Shown here: in pieces, positions 8,334-17,550 of the stretch
Position numbering within the stretch: position 1 is the first letter of the stretch
Layout of the letters: every line of letters starts with the position of its first letter
Assembly (NCBI RefSeq): GCF_902463975.1
Contig: NZ_CABQHJ010000006.1
Coordinates: 27,591 to 91,590, forward strand
Direction of reading: 5' to 3'
Source of the DNA: Phascolarctobacterium_A sp902463975
GTDB taxonomy: Bacteria; Bacillota; Negativicutes; Acidaminococcales; Acidaminococcaceae
Length of the DNA: 64,000 nucleotides
The notes under the pieces: model-generated
The model's database searches: none
What the model saw: the letters and a program-made list of their open reading frames with translations, nothing else
Told to the model about the DNA's origin: nothing
Position numbers and translations under genes: made by a program

Positions 8334-8342
8334 TGGTATAAT
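8334..8342 (+). promoter_or_regulatory. Extended -10 promoter
   Basis: TGGTATAAT fits the extended -10 pattern TGn-TATAAT. The -35 area (AATGAC near 8313-8318) is weak. Transcription would begin about 30 bases before the membrane-protein gene. Confidence 0.5.
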
Positions 8343-8378
8343 AAAATAGTTAAAATCTTACAGATAAGGTGTGATGAT

Positions 8379-9260
8379 ATGTCGAAAAAAAGTAATAAAT
8401 ATGCAGGTGATCAGCCTGCCGCTTACGATCCTACAGGTGTAAGCGAGTATCTTGGCCTGGGACGCCCGATTGACTTTGATAAAAAGCCGGTGCGTATTGC
8501 TATGATGTGTGCTGTTGCTATTTCTGTTGTGGTAACGCTGTGGAAATGCTCTACCGGTATGGATTCCGGCGCTGCTGTAGTAAGCGCTTTAGGTTATGCT
8601 TTATCCTTCCTCTTCAGCTATATGCTGGCTCTGGAGCTTGATCCTGACCGTCAGCTCGGCGGTTTCATCGGCGGCGGTCTGACGCTGATAGCAACTTATT
8701 TTATGGGCGAGGGCAATATCCTGGTAATGCTGTGGCTGCTCTTTATCCTGCGTATGCTGAACCGCAGCTCCGGTGACAGACATCGTCTGATTGATAACGT
8801 TATTATGATTGGCAGTGCTGCCTGGCTAGGCCTGCAGGGCTTGTGGGTATTCCCGCTGCTGACCGGTGCTGCCTATATTTTGGAAAGCCAAATTCAGGCA
8901 GGTTATTTCCGCAGTTTGTATCTGGCAGGTATTTCTCTTGCTTGCCTGATTTTTGCAAAGTATGATACTGTTGCCAATGAGCTGTCTATGAGCAATATTA
9001 TTATTATGGCACTGGCCTTCATTCTTTTTCTGCCGGAAATCCGCGTGGCAGATTACGTGAAGTCCAAGGGTGATAAAAACGGCAAGCGTCTGCTGCCGAA
9101 GCGTCTGCAGACCATGCAGGGTTATTTCTGCATGATGCTATTCAGTCTGACATTTTTGCATGGCAATGCTATCGTACCGTCTTTGATGCCGGCTGTAGGT
9201 GCTGCGGCAGGCTGCGGTATCTATCTGTTTGTTGCGCTGCTGAAGCATGAAGTATTTTAA
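8379..9260 (+). CDS. Integral membrane protein of unknown function (293 aa)
   Basis: The start at 8379 has AAGGTG upstream; a longer in-frame start at 8331 would overlap the promoter. A polar N-terminus of about 45 residues (GRPIDFDKKPVR) precedes roughly seven to eight hydrophobic segments, spaced as pairs, with a basic loop KSKGDKNGKRLLPKRL before the last two. There are no charged residues inside the segments that would mark a known transporter, and I recognise no family. It lies 23 bases before a cyclophilin gene and is probably co-transcribed with it and the GIY-YIG gene. Confidence 0.7.
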   Translation: MSKKSNKYAGDQPAAYDPTGVSEYLGLGRPIDFDKKPVRIAMMCAVAISVVVTLWKCSTGMDSGAAVVSALGYALSFLFSYMLALELDPDRQLGGFIGGGLTLIATYFMGEGNILVMLWLLFILRMLNRSSGDRHRLIDNVIMIGSAAWLGLQGLWVFPLLTGAAYILESQIQAGYFRSLYLAGISLACLIFAKYDTVANELSMSNIIIMALAFILFLPEIRVADYVKSKGDKNGKRLLPKRLQTMQGYFCMMLFSLTFLHGNAIVPSLMPAVGAAAGCGIYLFVALLKHEVF

Positions 9261-9283
9261 AGCTATTCTGGAGGTAAATATCA

Positions 9284-9754
9284 ATGAGTGAAAACAGAAA
9301 AATTAAATTTACAACTAATAAAGGTGTTTTCGTTGCCGAAATGTTTGAGGACAAGGCTCCGCTGACTACTAAAAACTTTATCGAGCTGGTAGAAAAAGGC
9401 TTTTACGACGGTATTATTTTTCACCGTGTAATCGACGGCTTTATGATTCAGGGCGGCGACCCGACCGGTACCGGTATGGGTGGCCCCGGCTACAAGATTA
9501 AAGACGAATTCGGTGAAGGACTGAAGCATGACGACGAGGGCATTCTGTCCATGGCTAATGCAGGCCCGAACACTGGCGGCAGCCAATTCTTCATCACTCT
9601 GGCACCGACTCCCTGGCTGAACGGCCACCATGCAATTTTCGGCAAAGTTGTTGAAGGCATGGATGTTGTTCGCCTGATCGGCGTAGTACCGACTGATTTC
9701 CGTGACCGTCCGCGCGAAGCTGTGACCATGGAAAAGGTAGAGGTTGTAAAATAA
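9284..9754 (+). CDS. Peptidyl-prolyl cis-trans isomerase, cyclophilin type
   Basis: This 156-residue single-domain cyclophilin has the core FHRVIDGFMIQGGDPTGTG with the catalytic arginine and the Q-G-G-D turn, followed by SMANAGPNTGGSQFFI and NGHHAIFGKVVEGMDVV. It accelerates proline isomerisation during folding. There is no signal peptide, so it is cytoplasmic. A CTGGAGG site precedes the ATG. The stop touches the start of the next gene. Confidence 0.93.
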   Translation: MSENRKIKFTTNKGVFVAEMFEDKAPLTTKNFIELVEKGFYDGIIFHRVIDGFMIQGGDPTGTGMGGPGYKIKDEFGEGLKHDDEGILSMANAGPNTGGSQFFITLAPTPWLNGHHAIFGKVVEGMDVVRLIGVVPTDFRDRPREAVTMEKVEVVK

Positions 9755-10018
9755 ATGGCGGCGTTTGTATATATGCTGCGCTGCAAGGACGGCAGCTTAT
9801 ATACAGGCTGGACCAATGATCTGGAGCACCGTCTGGCGATGCACAGCAGCGGACGCGGCGCCAAATATACGCGTGGACGCGGTCCTTTGGAGCTGGTCTA
9901 CAGCGAAGAGCTGCCGGATAAGGAAGCGGCTTTGCGGCGCGAGTGTGCCATAAAAAAGCTGCGCCGGGAGCAGAAGCTCGCTTTGCTGCAGACATGGCAA
10001 GCTCGCATTGCAGAATAA
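9755..10018 (+). CDS. GIY-YIG nuclease family protein (UPF0213/YhbQ-like)
   Basis: The 87-residue protein has VYMLRCKDGSLYTGWTNDLEHRL, the GIY-YIG core with the second half degenerated to YTG, the catalytic Arg in EHRL, then KYTRGRGPLELVY and the Glu in EAALRRE. This matches the small YhbQ/UPF0213 group, stand-alone GIY-YIG domains linked to DNA repair or structure-specific cleavage. The start codon directly follows the stop of the cyclophilin gene (TAAATG), so translation is coupled. Confidence 0.9.
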   Translation: MAAFVYMLRCKDGSLYTGWTNDLEHRLAMHSSGRGAKYTRGRGPLELVYSEELPDKEAALRRECAIKKLRREQKLALLQTWQARIAE

Positions 10019-10042
10019 AATTATAAAGATTCAGACAAATAT

Positions 10043-10071
10043 TTGCTTTTCCTGTACATATAGGCTATAAT
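10043..10071 (+). promoter_or_regulatory. Promoter of cold-shock gene
   Basis: TTGCTT at 10043 and TATAAT at 10066 are 17 bases apart, leaving a leader of about 45 bases before the start codon. Confidence 0.7.
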
Positions 10072-10120
10072 AAGCTAAGTGAGTTTTAGAGGCTCAAATA
10101 GTAATTAGGGAGGCCTACAG

Positions 10121-10321
10121 ATGACAGGCAAAGTTAAATGGTTTAATGCAGAAAAGGGCTATGGTTTTATCCAAAGAGAAGGCGGCAAGGATTTGTTCGT
10201 TCACTTCTCCGGTATTAAAAGCGAAGGCTTTAAAACCTTAGAAGAAGGCTGGAACGTAGAATTTGACGTTATCCAGGGTGACCGTGGCGAACAGGCAACT
10301 AACGTTGTACATGTTGAATAA
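10121..10321 (+). CDS. Cold-shock domain protein
   Basis: The 66-residue protein is a complete OB-fold cold-shock protein with both RNA-binding motifs, KGYGFIQ and LFVHFSGI. The first lacks the final F usually seen in GFGFI but keeps the aromatic core. It binds single-stranded RNA and acts as an RNA chaperone in the cytoplasm. GGGAGG precedes the start and a strong terminator follows, so it is a single-gene unit. Confidence 0.95.
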   Translation: MTGKVKWFNAEKGYGFIQREGGKDLFVHFSGIKSEGFKTLEEGWNVEFDVIQGDRGEQATNVVHVE

Positions 10322-10335
10322 TAAATGCAAGTAAA

Positions 10336-10380
10336 AAGCTGATGCTAAGGCAGGTAACTGCCAGAGCATCAGCTTTTTTG
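10336..10380. terminator. Terminator between convergent genes
   Basis: AAGCTGATGCT pairs perfectly with AGCATCAGCTT around an inner GGCAG-GTAA-CTGCC stem and ends in TTTTTTG on the plus strand. The opposite strand has only AAAAAG before the stem and a short TTTTT after it, so it may also serve the betaine operon ending at 10403. Confidence 0.85.
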
Positions 10381-10402
10381 CTGTTTGCGGGAGGATGAGA
10401 GT

Positions 10403-11602
10403 TCAGTTGGTGACAAAGGAGGATATAACGGAAGCCTTGGTGACAATGCCGCAAAATAGTTTGTTCTCGTCAATTACGGGCAGAGGAAAGGGTGTGCTTG
10501 CCGAAAGCGGCATAATATCTGCTACGGGTGTATCAAGATTATCTATCACAGGCACATTGCGCAGAATACTTTTCTCAAAGGTTGTATAGCCGGAAAGCAC
10601 CTGCATAGCGCTATCCAATGTGATAATACCGATAAAACGCAGATGCTCGTCAACTACGTAAGCACTGGATACGCCGCTGTTTTTCATATTGCGCAGAGCA
10701 ACGGCAGCACCGTCGATATTGCGCACGATACATGTCTGCGTACTCATTACGTTACGTACAGTGAATATCTTACTGGAATCGGCATTATTGATAAAGCTAC
10801 GTACATAGTCATCTGCTGGATTGGTAATCATTTCCTCCGGCGTACCGATTTGCACCATGCGGCCGTCGCGCAAAATGCCGACGTGTGTTCCCAGACGGAA
10901 GGCTTCGTTGATATCGTGGGTGATAAAAACAATGGTTTTGCCGGTCTTTTCCTGAATACGTAGCAGCTCAAACTGTAAATCGTTGCGTACCAAGGGGTCG
11001 AGGGCGGAAAAGGCTTCGTCCATCAGCAGAATATCGGGATCGTTGGCAAGTGCGCGGGCGATGCCTACGCGTTGCTTCATGCCGCCGGAAAGCGCACTGA
11101 TACGCGTTTTTTCCCAGCCCTGCAGGCCAACCATTTCCAGCATCTGCATAGCCTTTTCGGTACGTTCCTTCAGCGGTACTCCGCGAATCTCCAAACCGTA
11201 GTAGGCATTCTCCAAAACATTACGGTTGCTGATAAGCCCGAAATTCTGAAAAACCATAGCTACCTTAGTGCGGCGCAGCTCTTGCAGCTGCTTATTGCTG
11301 AAATTGGTAATATTATCACCTTCAAGGTAAACTGTGCCTGAGGTTGGCGGGTTCAGCATATTCAGGCAACGGATAAGTGTGGATTTGCCGCTGCCGGAAA
11401 GACCGATGAGGACAAATACCTCGCCCTTGTTGACCGTAAAATCTATATCAATCAGACCTGCGGTGATGCCGGTGGCTTCCTGCACCTCGGTGCGGGAAGT
11501 GCCCTGCTCCAGCATGGTCATAGCCTTTTTTTCGTTTTGCGAATGCTCCAGAGGAATAAACAGCTTGTACAGGTTTTTTACCTGCAATACAGGTACAGTC
11601 AT
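10403..11602 (-). CDS. Glycine betaine/proline ABC transporter ATP-binding protein with CBS domains
   Basis: The 399-residue protein is an OpuA/ProV-type ATPase. It has Walker A GLSGSGKST, Q-loop FQNFG, signature ALSGGMKQR and Walker B DILLMDEAFSALDP. The last 120 residues form two CBS domains, which in OpuA sense ionic strength and gate transport. The start follows directly after the stop of the permease gene, and GGAGGG lies 12 bases upstream. It powers uptake of compatible solutes under osmotic stress. The substrate (betaine, carnitine, choline or proline) cannot be told apart by sequence reading. Confidence 0.9.
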   Translation of the reverse strand: MTVPVLQVKNLYKLFIPLEHSQNEKKAMTMLEQGTSRTEVQEATGITAGLIDIDFTVNKGEVFVLIGLSGSGKSTLIRCLNMLNPPTSGTVYLEGDNITNFSNKQLQELRRTKVAMVFQNFGLISNRNVLENAYYGLEIRGVPLKERTEKAMQMLEMVGLQGWEKTRISALSGGMKQRVGIARALANDPDILLMDEAFSALDPLVRNDLQFELLRIQEKTGKTIVFITHDINEAFRLGTHVGILRDGRMVQIGTPEEMITNPADDYVRSFINNADSSKIFTVRNVMSTQTCIVRNIDGAAVALRNMKNSGVSSAYVVDEHLRFIGIITLDSAMQVLSGYTTFEKSILRNVPVIDNLDTPVADIMPLSASTPFPLPVIDENKLFCGIVTKASVISSFVTN

Positions 11603-13480
11603 TTATTTTCCCTCCTTTTTCTTATCTGCCAGGCTTTGCGTCAGGCGGTCGATGATAATTGCAATAATAACGATAGAAATACCGGCGATAAGTCCGCGGC
11701 CGGATTCTGTACGGTTAATGGCAATCAGCACCTCCATGCCTAGGCCGTTGGCACCGATCATCGCGCAGGTAACAACCATTGCTACGGCCATCATCATAGT
11801 TTGGTTGATGCCTGTCATAATCGTGGGCATGGCCTGCGGAATCTGCACCTTGAACAGTGTTTGCCAACGCGAAGCGCCGAAGGCAGCGGAGGCTTCGACA
11901 ACGTTAGGGTCAACCTGCTGAATACCGTGGCTGGTTAAGCGGATTACAGGCACAACGGCATAAACTACCGTAGCAAGAACTGCAGGCACCTTGCCGGGAC
12001 CGAGCAGCATAACTGCGGGAATCATATAAACAAAGGTCGGCATGGTCTGCATTGCGTCAAGCAAAGGACGCAGCAGTCGGTTTGCCAGTTTGCTTGTGGA
12101 AACAAGAATGCCGATGGGCAGTCCTAAAAGCAACGAGATGATAACCGAAGAAATAACTACCGCCAGTGTTTCGTTCATCATGCTCCAATAGCCGAAGGCG
12201 CCGATGGCGAAAAGTCCTATCCCGTAGATAATACCGCGCGACAGCTTGCCGGTAAGCACTTTGCCCAAGGCAGCAATAGCGATGATAGTCAGCCACCAGG
12301 GAATAAAGTTCAGCAATCGTTCGATAGAAAGAATACACCAGGTAAGAATATCCTTCACCTTATTGAAGAAGTTGGCATAGGTGGTGTTGATGTAGTTGAC
12401 GAAATTATCAATAGGCTTGGTCCAGTCCACCTGAATTTCTTCCGGGAAGCTCAACAGCCAATTGCCTGCGGTCGCGCTGTCACCCTTGAGGGCTTTGTTG
12501 ATGCTTTGCAGTTTGTCATCGGGCAGCCACTGTGCGAGCAGCTCGGGGTGGCGCTGCATGAACCAGATGGCAGCCTCGTCATATGTGCATTTGGTATCTG
12601 CAATGTGCGCTAACGCTTCTGCGGTAAGTGCGCTGGTTGTGTGATATTTTTGCAGGAAGGCAACAAATTCCGGTGCCTTGCTCTGCAGTTGTTTGTTGGC
12701 AACGATGCAGACGGGCACGGAGCGTGCTTCCGTCAGGCCGCGCTGAAAGCCGATTTCATTGTAGGGCTCGTCCTGCAGCAGAACGAGGTCCAGCTTGCCG
12801 GTGAGCCAGGTCGGTTCGTAGTTGTAGCCTACGATGGGCTCGCCCTTAGTGTAGGCGGCGAGGAAGGCGCTGTTCAGTGCAGGCTCGCTGCCGGAACGGA
12901 AGTAGACGTAATTTTTGTTTAAGCCGTAAGCTTCATATTTCAAATAAAGTATCTTATCAATGCTCCAGCCGGGAATTGCGCCGTAAAGACGGCCTTTGGA
13001 GGGATCTTCGGGATCCTTGAACAGGTGCGCATAGCGCGCCAGGTCTTTAACGGTTTTCAAATCCGGAGCGAGAGGTTTGATGCCGCGCTTGGCGTCACCC
13101 TCAATAAGATAGCGGGGAACATAAAGGCCCTGCTTATCATCATCAAAGTTGATGCCAAGGTTGAGCAGCTTGCCGGTTTTCATGTCAGCTTCAAAGGTAG
13201 GCACGTTATCGGTCCACAGCTCCATATGCACATCTACGTCGCCGCGGAGCAGCGCTGTCTGGATGATGGGAGTAGAGCCACTGATAATCTTAGGCGTGAT
13301 GTTATAGGCGTGAGTGCCGATGAAACCGGCAACGGCGTTGTGAAATTTGACACTGTCCCAGCCGGCGTCGGCGAAAACAACCTCTTGCTTTGCTTGCTCA
13401 TTAGCGGCGTTGACCTTGCCTGCTATAAATCCAAGTGAGGTCAGTATGAGTAAAAAAACGGCTGATAATTTTCGTAACAT
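11603..13480 (-). CDS. Glycine betaine ABC transporter, fused substrate-binding and permease protein
   Basis: The 625-residue protein fuses two parts. Residues 1-25 are a signal sequence (MLRKLSAVFLLILTSLGFIAG). Residues 30-330 are an OpuAC-like binding domain, with the aromatic-box type tryptophans in DAGWDSVKFHN, MELWTDN and GWSIDK. From about 375 to the end it is an OpuAB/ProW-like permease with the EAA loop EASAAFGASRWQTLFKVQIPQAMPTI. Fusions exist in lactococcal OpuABC with the binding domain at the C-terminus; here it is N-terminal. It forms the importer together with the CBS ATPase downstream. GGAGGTG precedes the start. Confidence 0.9.
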   Translation of the reverse strand: MLRKLSAVFLLILTSLGFIAGKVNAANEQAKQEVVFADAGWDSVKFHNAVAGFIGTHAYNITPKIISGSTPIIQTALLRGDVDVHMELWTDNVPTFEADMKTGKLLNLGINFDDDKQGLYVPRYLIEGDAKRGIKPLAPDLKTVKDLARYAHLFKDPEDPSKGRLYGAIPGWSIDKILYLKYEAYGLNKNYVYFRSGSEPALNSAFLAAYTKGEPIVGYNYEPTWLTGKLDLVLLQDEPYNEIGFQRGLTEARSVPVCIVANKQLQSKAPEFVAFLQKYHTTSALTAEALAHIADTKCTYDEAAIWFMQRHPELLAQWLPDDKLQSINKALKGDSATAGNWLLSFPEEIQVDWTKPIDNFVNYINTTYANFFNKVKDILTWCILSIERLLNFIPWWLTIIAIAALGKVLTGKLSRGIIYGIGLFAIGAFGYWSMMNETLAVVISSVIISLLLGLPIGILVSTSKLANRLLRPLLDAMQTMPTFVYMIPAVMLLGPGKVPAVLATVVYAVVPVIRLTSHGIQQVDPNVVEASAAFGASRWQTLFKVQIPQAMPTIMTGINQTMMMAVAMVVTCAMIGANGLGMEVLIAINRTESGRGLIAGISIVIIAIIIDRLTQSLADKKKEGK

Positions 13481-13530
13481 GGCTTCACCTCCGTCAAAGC
13501 AATAAAAAGAAAAATACTCCTCTTAAATTT

Positions 13531-13560
13531 ATTTTACAAAGCGAAAATTCTTCTTGTCAA
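13531..13560 (-). promoter_or_regulatory. Promoter of the betaine importer operon
   Basis: Read on the minus strand, TTGACA (13560-13555) and TAAAAT (13536-13531) are 18 bases apart, about 50 bases before the start codon. Confidence 0.6.
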
Positions 13561-13871
13561 CTGCAAATGCAACAATGTATAAAAGAATAACTTTAAAAAC
13601 TAAAGTTATTGTAAATGCAGAGTTTTGTATAAAGAGAAGTGTATGCGGATATTGGTGAGGATGATAAAAACCAATTAGAAGAGTGATTGAGAAATGTCGG
13701 AGTTAATATTAATAGATATAGAAGAAACACCTGAAAGTATTAAATTTTCGTTATGAAGAGAATGCGCACCAAAATTTCCTAAAAGGATTTCAAAAAATAT
13801 TGTAGAATTATATTAATAGCTTTTTCTTACGTTTGTTATATAAAGTCGATTTTCTGAAAGGGGGATTTTGA
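13561..13871. other. Intergenic region upstream of cas10
   Basis: AT-rich gap between the divergent betaine and CRISPR operons. It contains a 20-codon frame (13694-13756) with a start but no clear ribosome site, which may be a gene remnant. TTGTAG and TATATT near 13800-13813 are too close to call a promoter. GAAAGGGGG at 13856 is the ribosome site of cas10. I see no CRISPR repeat here. Confidence 0.5.
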
Positions 13872-16367
13872 GTGGCGGAAATAGATGTATTAATTAAGGC
13901 AGCCTTGTTGCATGACATAGGTAAGATGTGTTTGCGTGCTGACCATAGTTTGGGGAATCACTCTAATGCCGGAGCAAATTTTTTAAAAAAGTATATGGAT
14001 AATTCTCCGGAAGCAGAGCAGGTTTTACGTTGTTTGCGGTTACACCATGCTAAAGCTTTGACAACAGCAAAACCTTTAGCTGATGATTTTAGCTATATTG
14101 TATATGAGGCTGATAATATTGCTGCTGCAGCCGACAGACGCGAGCGTGAAGATGAGGGTGTTGACCGTGGCTTTGATGCACAGTCTTGCTTGCAAAGTGT
14201 GTTTAATATTTTTGGAGAACAAACCAGTAATCCGGTTAGCAAATATTATTTACGTGGGCTGAATCCTTCGGATAAATTTAATTATCCGACAACGGAAATG
14301 TGCTATGCTTCAGATGACAAGTATGAAGAGCTTGTAAATGTATTGGAAAGTAATTTTCAACGTGCCGGTGTACTTGATATGAGTAACGGCGAACTTTTGC
14401 GCATTTTGGAGGATGTTATGAGTTACATACCATCCAGTACGAATAAAAATGAAGTTTGTGATATTTCGCTATATATTCATTCTAAGGTAACAGCAGCGCT
14501 TGCCTCTTGTATGTATGAATATTTTTTAGCAAATAAGATTAAAGATTATAAAAAATACTGCTATGACCAATCCGGTAATAGTGAATTTAGAAAACAGGAT
14601 GCATTTTTGCTTGTATCAGGAGATTTTTCTGGAATACAAGATTTTATTTATACTGTACCAAGTAAGGGTGCTTTAAAATCTCTAAGAGGTCGCTCTTTCT
14701 ATTTAGAAATTTTTATGGAGAATTATATTGATGAGATTTTACAGCAGCTTGGCTTGAGCAGAGCTAATCTGTTATATACAGGCGGTGGGCATTTCTATCT
14801 TTTAGCTGCTAATACGGATACTACAAAAGACAATTTGAAGAAAATACAGAATGCCTGCAATGAATGGTTATTGGAAAAATTTGGTACAAAGCTGTATATG
14901 GCTATGGGTTTTGCTCCCTGCAGTGCTTCTGACTTACAGAATTCAGGTATGCAACGTAATGTATTTGCTGCTGTAAGTAAAAAATTAAATCAAGATAAGC
15001 TATGTCGCTATGATATTCAAAATTTGGCAAAGCTCTTTGATAGTGATAGCAGTTATAATAAAAATCTTGATGGCAGCAGAGAATGCGCTGTTTGCCATAT
15101 GTCCAGTAAAAAATTAATTGCGAATGGTGATGCAGGTGATATTTGTCCGACTTGCAAAGGGCTATTTCAGTTGGGAGAAAAGCTTTTTAAATCTAATAGA
15201 CATTTTGCTGTTTTAAGCAAAGCTGTTGGTGAAGAACTGGATTTATTTGGTTACAATAAACCGCTGTTTTTAGCTGTCATGGATGAAAAGGAGCTGGAAG
15301 AAAACAGCAGTAGCCTGGTACGTATTTACAGTAAAAATAAAGCTTTGACAGGTAGAAATATCGGAACTCGCTTATGGTTAGCTGATTATTACAGTACTAA
15401 TGATAAAGGTGCTGTTATGGAGTTTGAAGATTTAGCTGAACAATGTTGCGATGGTGGGCATGGTATTAAGCGTTTAGGCGTTTTACGTGCGGATGTAGAT
15501 AATTTAGGTGCCGCTTTTATCGGTGGCTTTATCCGTTATGGTAAAGAAGAACCGGAAAAATATGCTACATTGTCAAGATATGCTGATTTATCCAGAGATT
15601 TAGGTATGTTCTTTAAATTGGCAGTAGGTAAGCTTTGCAGAGGTGAGCTGAATGGCTTTGACAACATTAATCAGCAGCAATTCAGCTTATATGGCTTACA
15701 AAAGCCGGTGCAGAGAAAAGTTCATGTTGTATATTCCGGCGGTGATGATATGTTCATTGTGGGAGCATGGGATGAGCTTATAGAGCTTGCTGTAGATATA
15801 AGACGAGCTTTTACAAGGTTTACTAATGGCAAATTGAGTTTTTCAGCAGGATTGGCAATGTTCAGTCATGGATATCCGATAAGCAAGATGGCTGAAATTA
15901 CCGGCATGTTGGAGAGTGCAGCTAAGAGCAGCAACAAAATGAAAAACAGCATTGCTTTATTTGGCTTTGAAACGGAACAGAAAAATGCGGAAAGCGGTTT
16001 ATGCTGTGAACATATCTATGACTGGACAACGTTTACCGATAAGGTTTGTAAGGAAAAGCTGCAATTTCTTTTACAACACCTGAATATAGATACTGTTGAC
16101 AATAATAAATTGAAGGCTGGCAAAGCTATGCTTTATAGACTGCTGAATTTACTGGAAGAAAAGGATGACAACATGAATCTGGCAAGATTTGCCTATACGC
16201 TTGGACGTATGCAACCGGAAAAAGCCTCGGTACAGTTGCAGCAGTGCTACAATGAATTCAGTCAGCAGATGTATAAATGGTTTAAAGATGCTGATGCCAG
16301 AAAACAGTTACGGACAGCTCTAGACTTAATTATTTATTATATTCGTGATACGAAGGAGGATGCATGA
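13872..16367 (+). CDS. cas10: Cas10/Csm1, type III-A CRISPR effector
   Basis: The 831-residue protein starts at a GTG with a strong GAAAGGGGG site. It has an N-terminal HD nuclease motif (LLHDIGKM, H14-D15) that cuts DNA in active type III complexes. A zinc-finger insert follows (CAVC about 405, CPTC about 428). The palm polymerase site G623-G624-D625-D626 in YSGGDDMF makes cyclic oligoadenylate when target RNA is bound. The C-terminal helical domain (about 730-831) would contact Csm2. Both catalytic centres look intact. It overlaps csm2 by ATGA and starts the csm operon. The cyclic product should activate Csm6 encoded at 25744. Confidence 0.95.
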   Translation: MAEIDVLIKAALLHDIGKMCLRADHSLGNHSNAGANFLKKYMDNSPEAEQVLRCLRLHHAKALTTAKPLADDFSYIVYEADNIAAAADRREREDEGVDRGFDAQSCLQSVFNIFGEQTSNPVSKYYLRGLNPSDKFNYPTTEMCYASDDKYEELVNVLESNFQRAGVLDMSNGELLRILEDVMSYIPSSTNKNEVCDISLYIHSKVTAALASCMYEYFLANKIKDYKKYCYDQSGNSEFRKQDAFLLVSGDFSGIQDFIYTVPSKGALKSLRGRSFYLEIFMENYIDEILQQLGLSRANLLYTGGGHFYLLAANTDTTKDNLKKIQNACNEWLLEKFGTKLYMAMGFAPCSASDLQNSGMQRNVFAAVSKKLNQDKLCRYDIQNLAKLFDSDSSYNKNLDGSRECAVCHMSSKKLIANGDAGDICPTCKGLFQLGEKLFKSNRHFAVLSKAVGEELDLFGYNKPLFLAVMDEKELEENSSSLVRIYSKNKALTGRNIGTRLWLADYYSTNDKGAVMEFEDLAEQCCDGGHGIKRLGVLRADVDNLGAAFIGGFIRYGKEEPEKYATLSRYADLSRDLGMFFKLAVGKLCRGELNGFDNINQQQFSLYGLQKPVQRKVHVVYSGGDDMFIVGAWDELIELAVDIRRAFTRFTNGKLSFSAGLAMFSHGYPISKMAEITGMLESAAKSSNKMKNSIALFGFETEQKNAESGLCCEHIYDWTTFTDKVCKEKLQFLLQHLNIDTVDNNKLKAGKAMLYRLLNLLEEKDDNMNLARFAYTLGRMQPEKASVQLQQCYNEFSQQMYKWFKDADARKQLRTALDLIIYYIRDTKEDA

Positions 16368-16855
16368 TGGTTAATAATATGCGGGAACAACTTGTCAAAG
16401 CCGGGTATGCGCAGAATAGCAGACCTAATATGCAGAAAAAAGGACAACAATTTGATTTTGATAATTTTGATGTTGTAACTGAGGCAGAAAAAGCAATTAA
16501 AGGGCTGCAACATAAAGATAGATACGATAATATTAAAATTGATGTTACCACCTCGCAAATCAGAAAGTTTTTGACAGCAGTAAATGTTGTGCGCAATAAA
16601 GTTGACCTTTATAAGGCAAAAAACAAAGGTGCTGAAGCTTTATCTAAAGAATTGACTGCTGAAATTAAATTTTTAAAGGTTAATTTGCTCTATCAGGCCG
16701 GAAGAACAGTTGCTGTAAAACAATTTATGATAATTTCAAAGCTGGATGTTATTATCGATAGTATTGGCGATAGTTTAGCTAGATTTGTGAAATTCACTAA
16801 ATATGTAGAAGCACTCGTTGCATATCATAAGTTTTTAGGAGGTAAGGATAAATGA
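16364..16855 (+). CDS. csm2: Csm2, small subunit of type III-A complex
   Basis: The 163-residue, mostly helical protein has the core VTTSQIRKFLTAVNVVRNK, the most recognisable stretch of Csm2. A long polar N-terminus precedes it. Csm2 forms the inner filament that lines the crRNA-target duplex. It overlaps cas10 at its start and csm3 at its end (ATGATG), showing tight operon packing. Confidence 0.9.
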   Translation: MMVNNMREQLVKAGYAQNSRPNMQKKGQQFDFDNFDVVTEAEKAIKGLQHKDRYDNIKIDVTTSQIRKFLTAVNVVRNKVDLYKAKNKGAEALSKELTAEIKFLKVNLLYQAGRTVAVKQFMIISKLDVIIDSIGDSLARFVKFTKYVEALVAYHKFLGGKDK

Positions 16856-17547
16856 TGGAAGAACAGAAAAGACAACAACAGCCATTGCAGGGAAAAATAG
16901 TTCTGTCAGGTATTTTACAGGTACTGACAGGTATGCATATTGGCGGAAGCAGTGACTTTGCTCCGATTGGTGCAGTAGACAGCCCCTTTATCCGTGATCC
17001 GTTTAGTCATGCGCCAATTATTCCTGGCAGCTCTTTAAAAGGCAAGATTAGAACTTTGCTGGCAAAGATAAATTGTGATGGTTATGTTTTAAATAAGGTT
17101 GCTGATGATAATGAAATTGTAGCACGCTTGTTTGGTGCCAGCGGCAAAAATTATGCCATGCCGGCTCGTCTGCAGTTTTTTGACTTGTTTGTAACGGAGG
17201 ATACTAAAAACAATTTCAATGCGATAGAAACAGACACTTACATTGGTGAGGTTAAATTCGAAAATACTATCAACAGAGCCAGTGGTGTAGCTAATCCACG
17301 TCAGATTGAACGTGTACCGGCAGGAGCGGAGTTTGACTTTAAGCTGGTTTATAATGTTGAAAATCTGCAGGATGTACAAGAAGATTTAGAAACCTTGGCT
17401 GAAGGTTTTGAACTGTTGGCTAACGATTATCTTGGCGGACATGGTTCTCGCGGATATGGCAGGGTAAGATTACATGATATTAAGCTGCGGGTTATTGGTA
17501 AGTTGGATATAGATTTAGCAGCCTATGAGGATTTGTTTAAGGATTGA
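16852..17547 (+). CDS. csm3: Csm3, RAMP backbone and target-RNA nuclease
   Basis: The 231-residue RAMP protein has the thumb/active loop TGMHIGGSSDFAPIGAVDSP. The aspartate near D35 corresponds by position to the catalytic residue that cuts target RNA every six bases. IIPGSSLKGKIRTLL and the C-terminal Gly-rich GGHGSRGYGRV are RAMP hallmarks. Several copies line the crRNA in the complex. It overlaps csm2 and lies 3 bases before csm4. Confidence 0.95.
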   Translation: MMEEQKRQQQPLQGKIVLSGILQVLTGMHIGGSSDFAPIGAVDSPFIRDPFSHAPIIPGSSLKGKIRTLLAKINCDGYVLNKVADDNEIVARLFGASGKNYAMPARLQFFDLFVTEDTKNNFNAIETDTYIGEVKFENTINRASGVANPRQIERVPAGAEFDFKLVYNVENLQDVQEDLETLAEGFELLANDYLGGHGSRGYGRVRLHDIKLRVIGKLDIDLAAYEDLFKD

Positions 17548-17550
17548 TGC

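Noticed and set aside
13694..13756. 20-codon frame before cas10 as a small gene
   Set aside because: No ribosome site at proper distance and no promoter; kept only as a possible remnant in the intergenic note.
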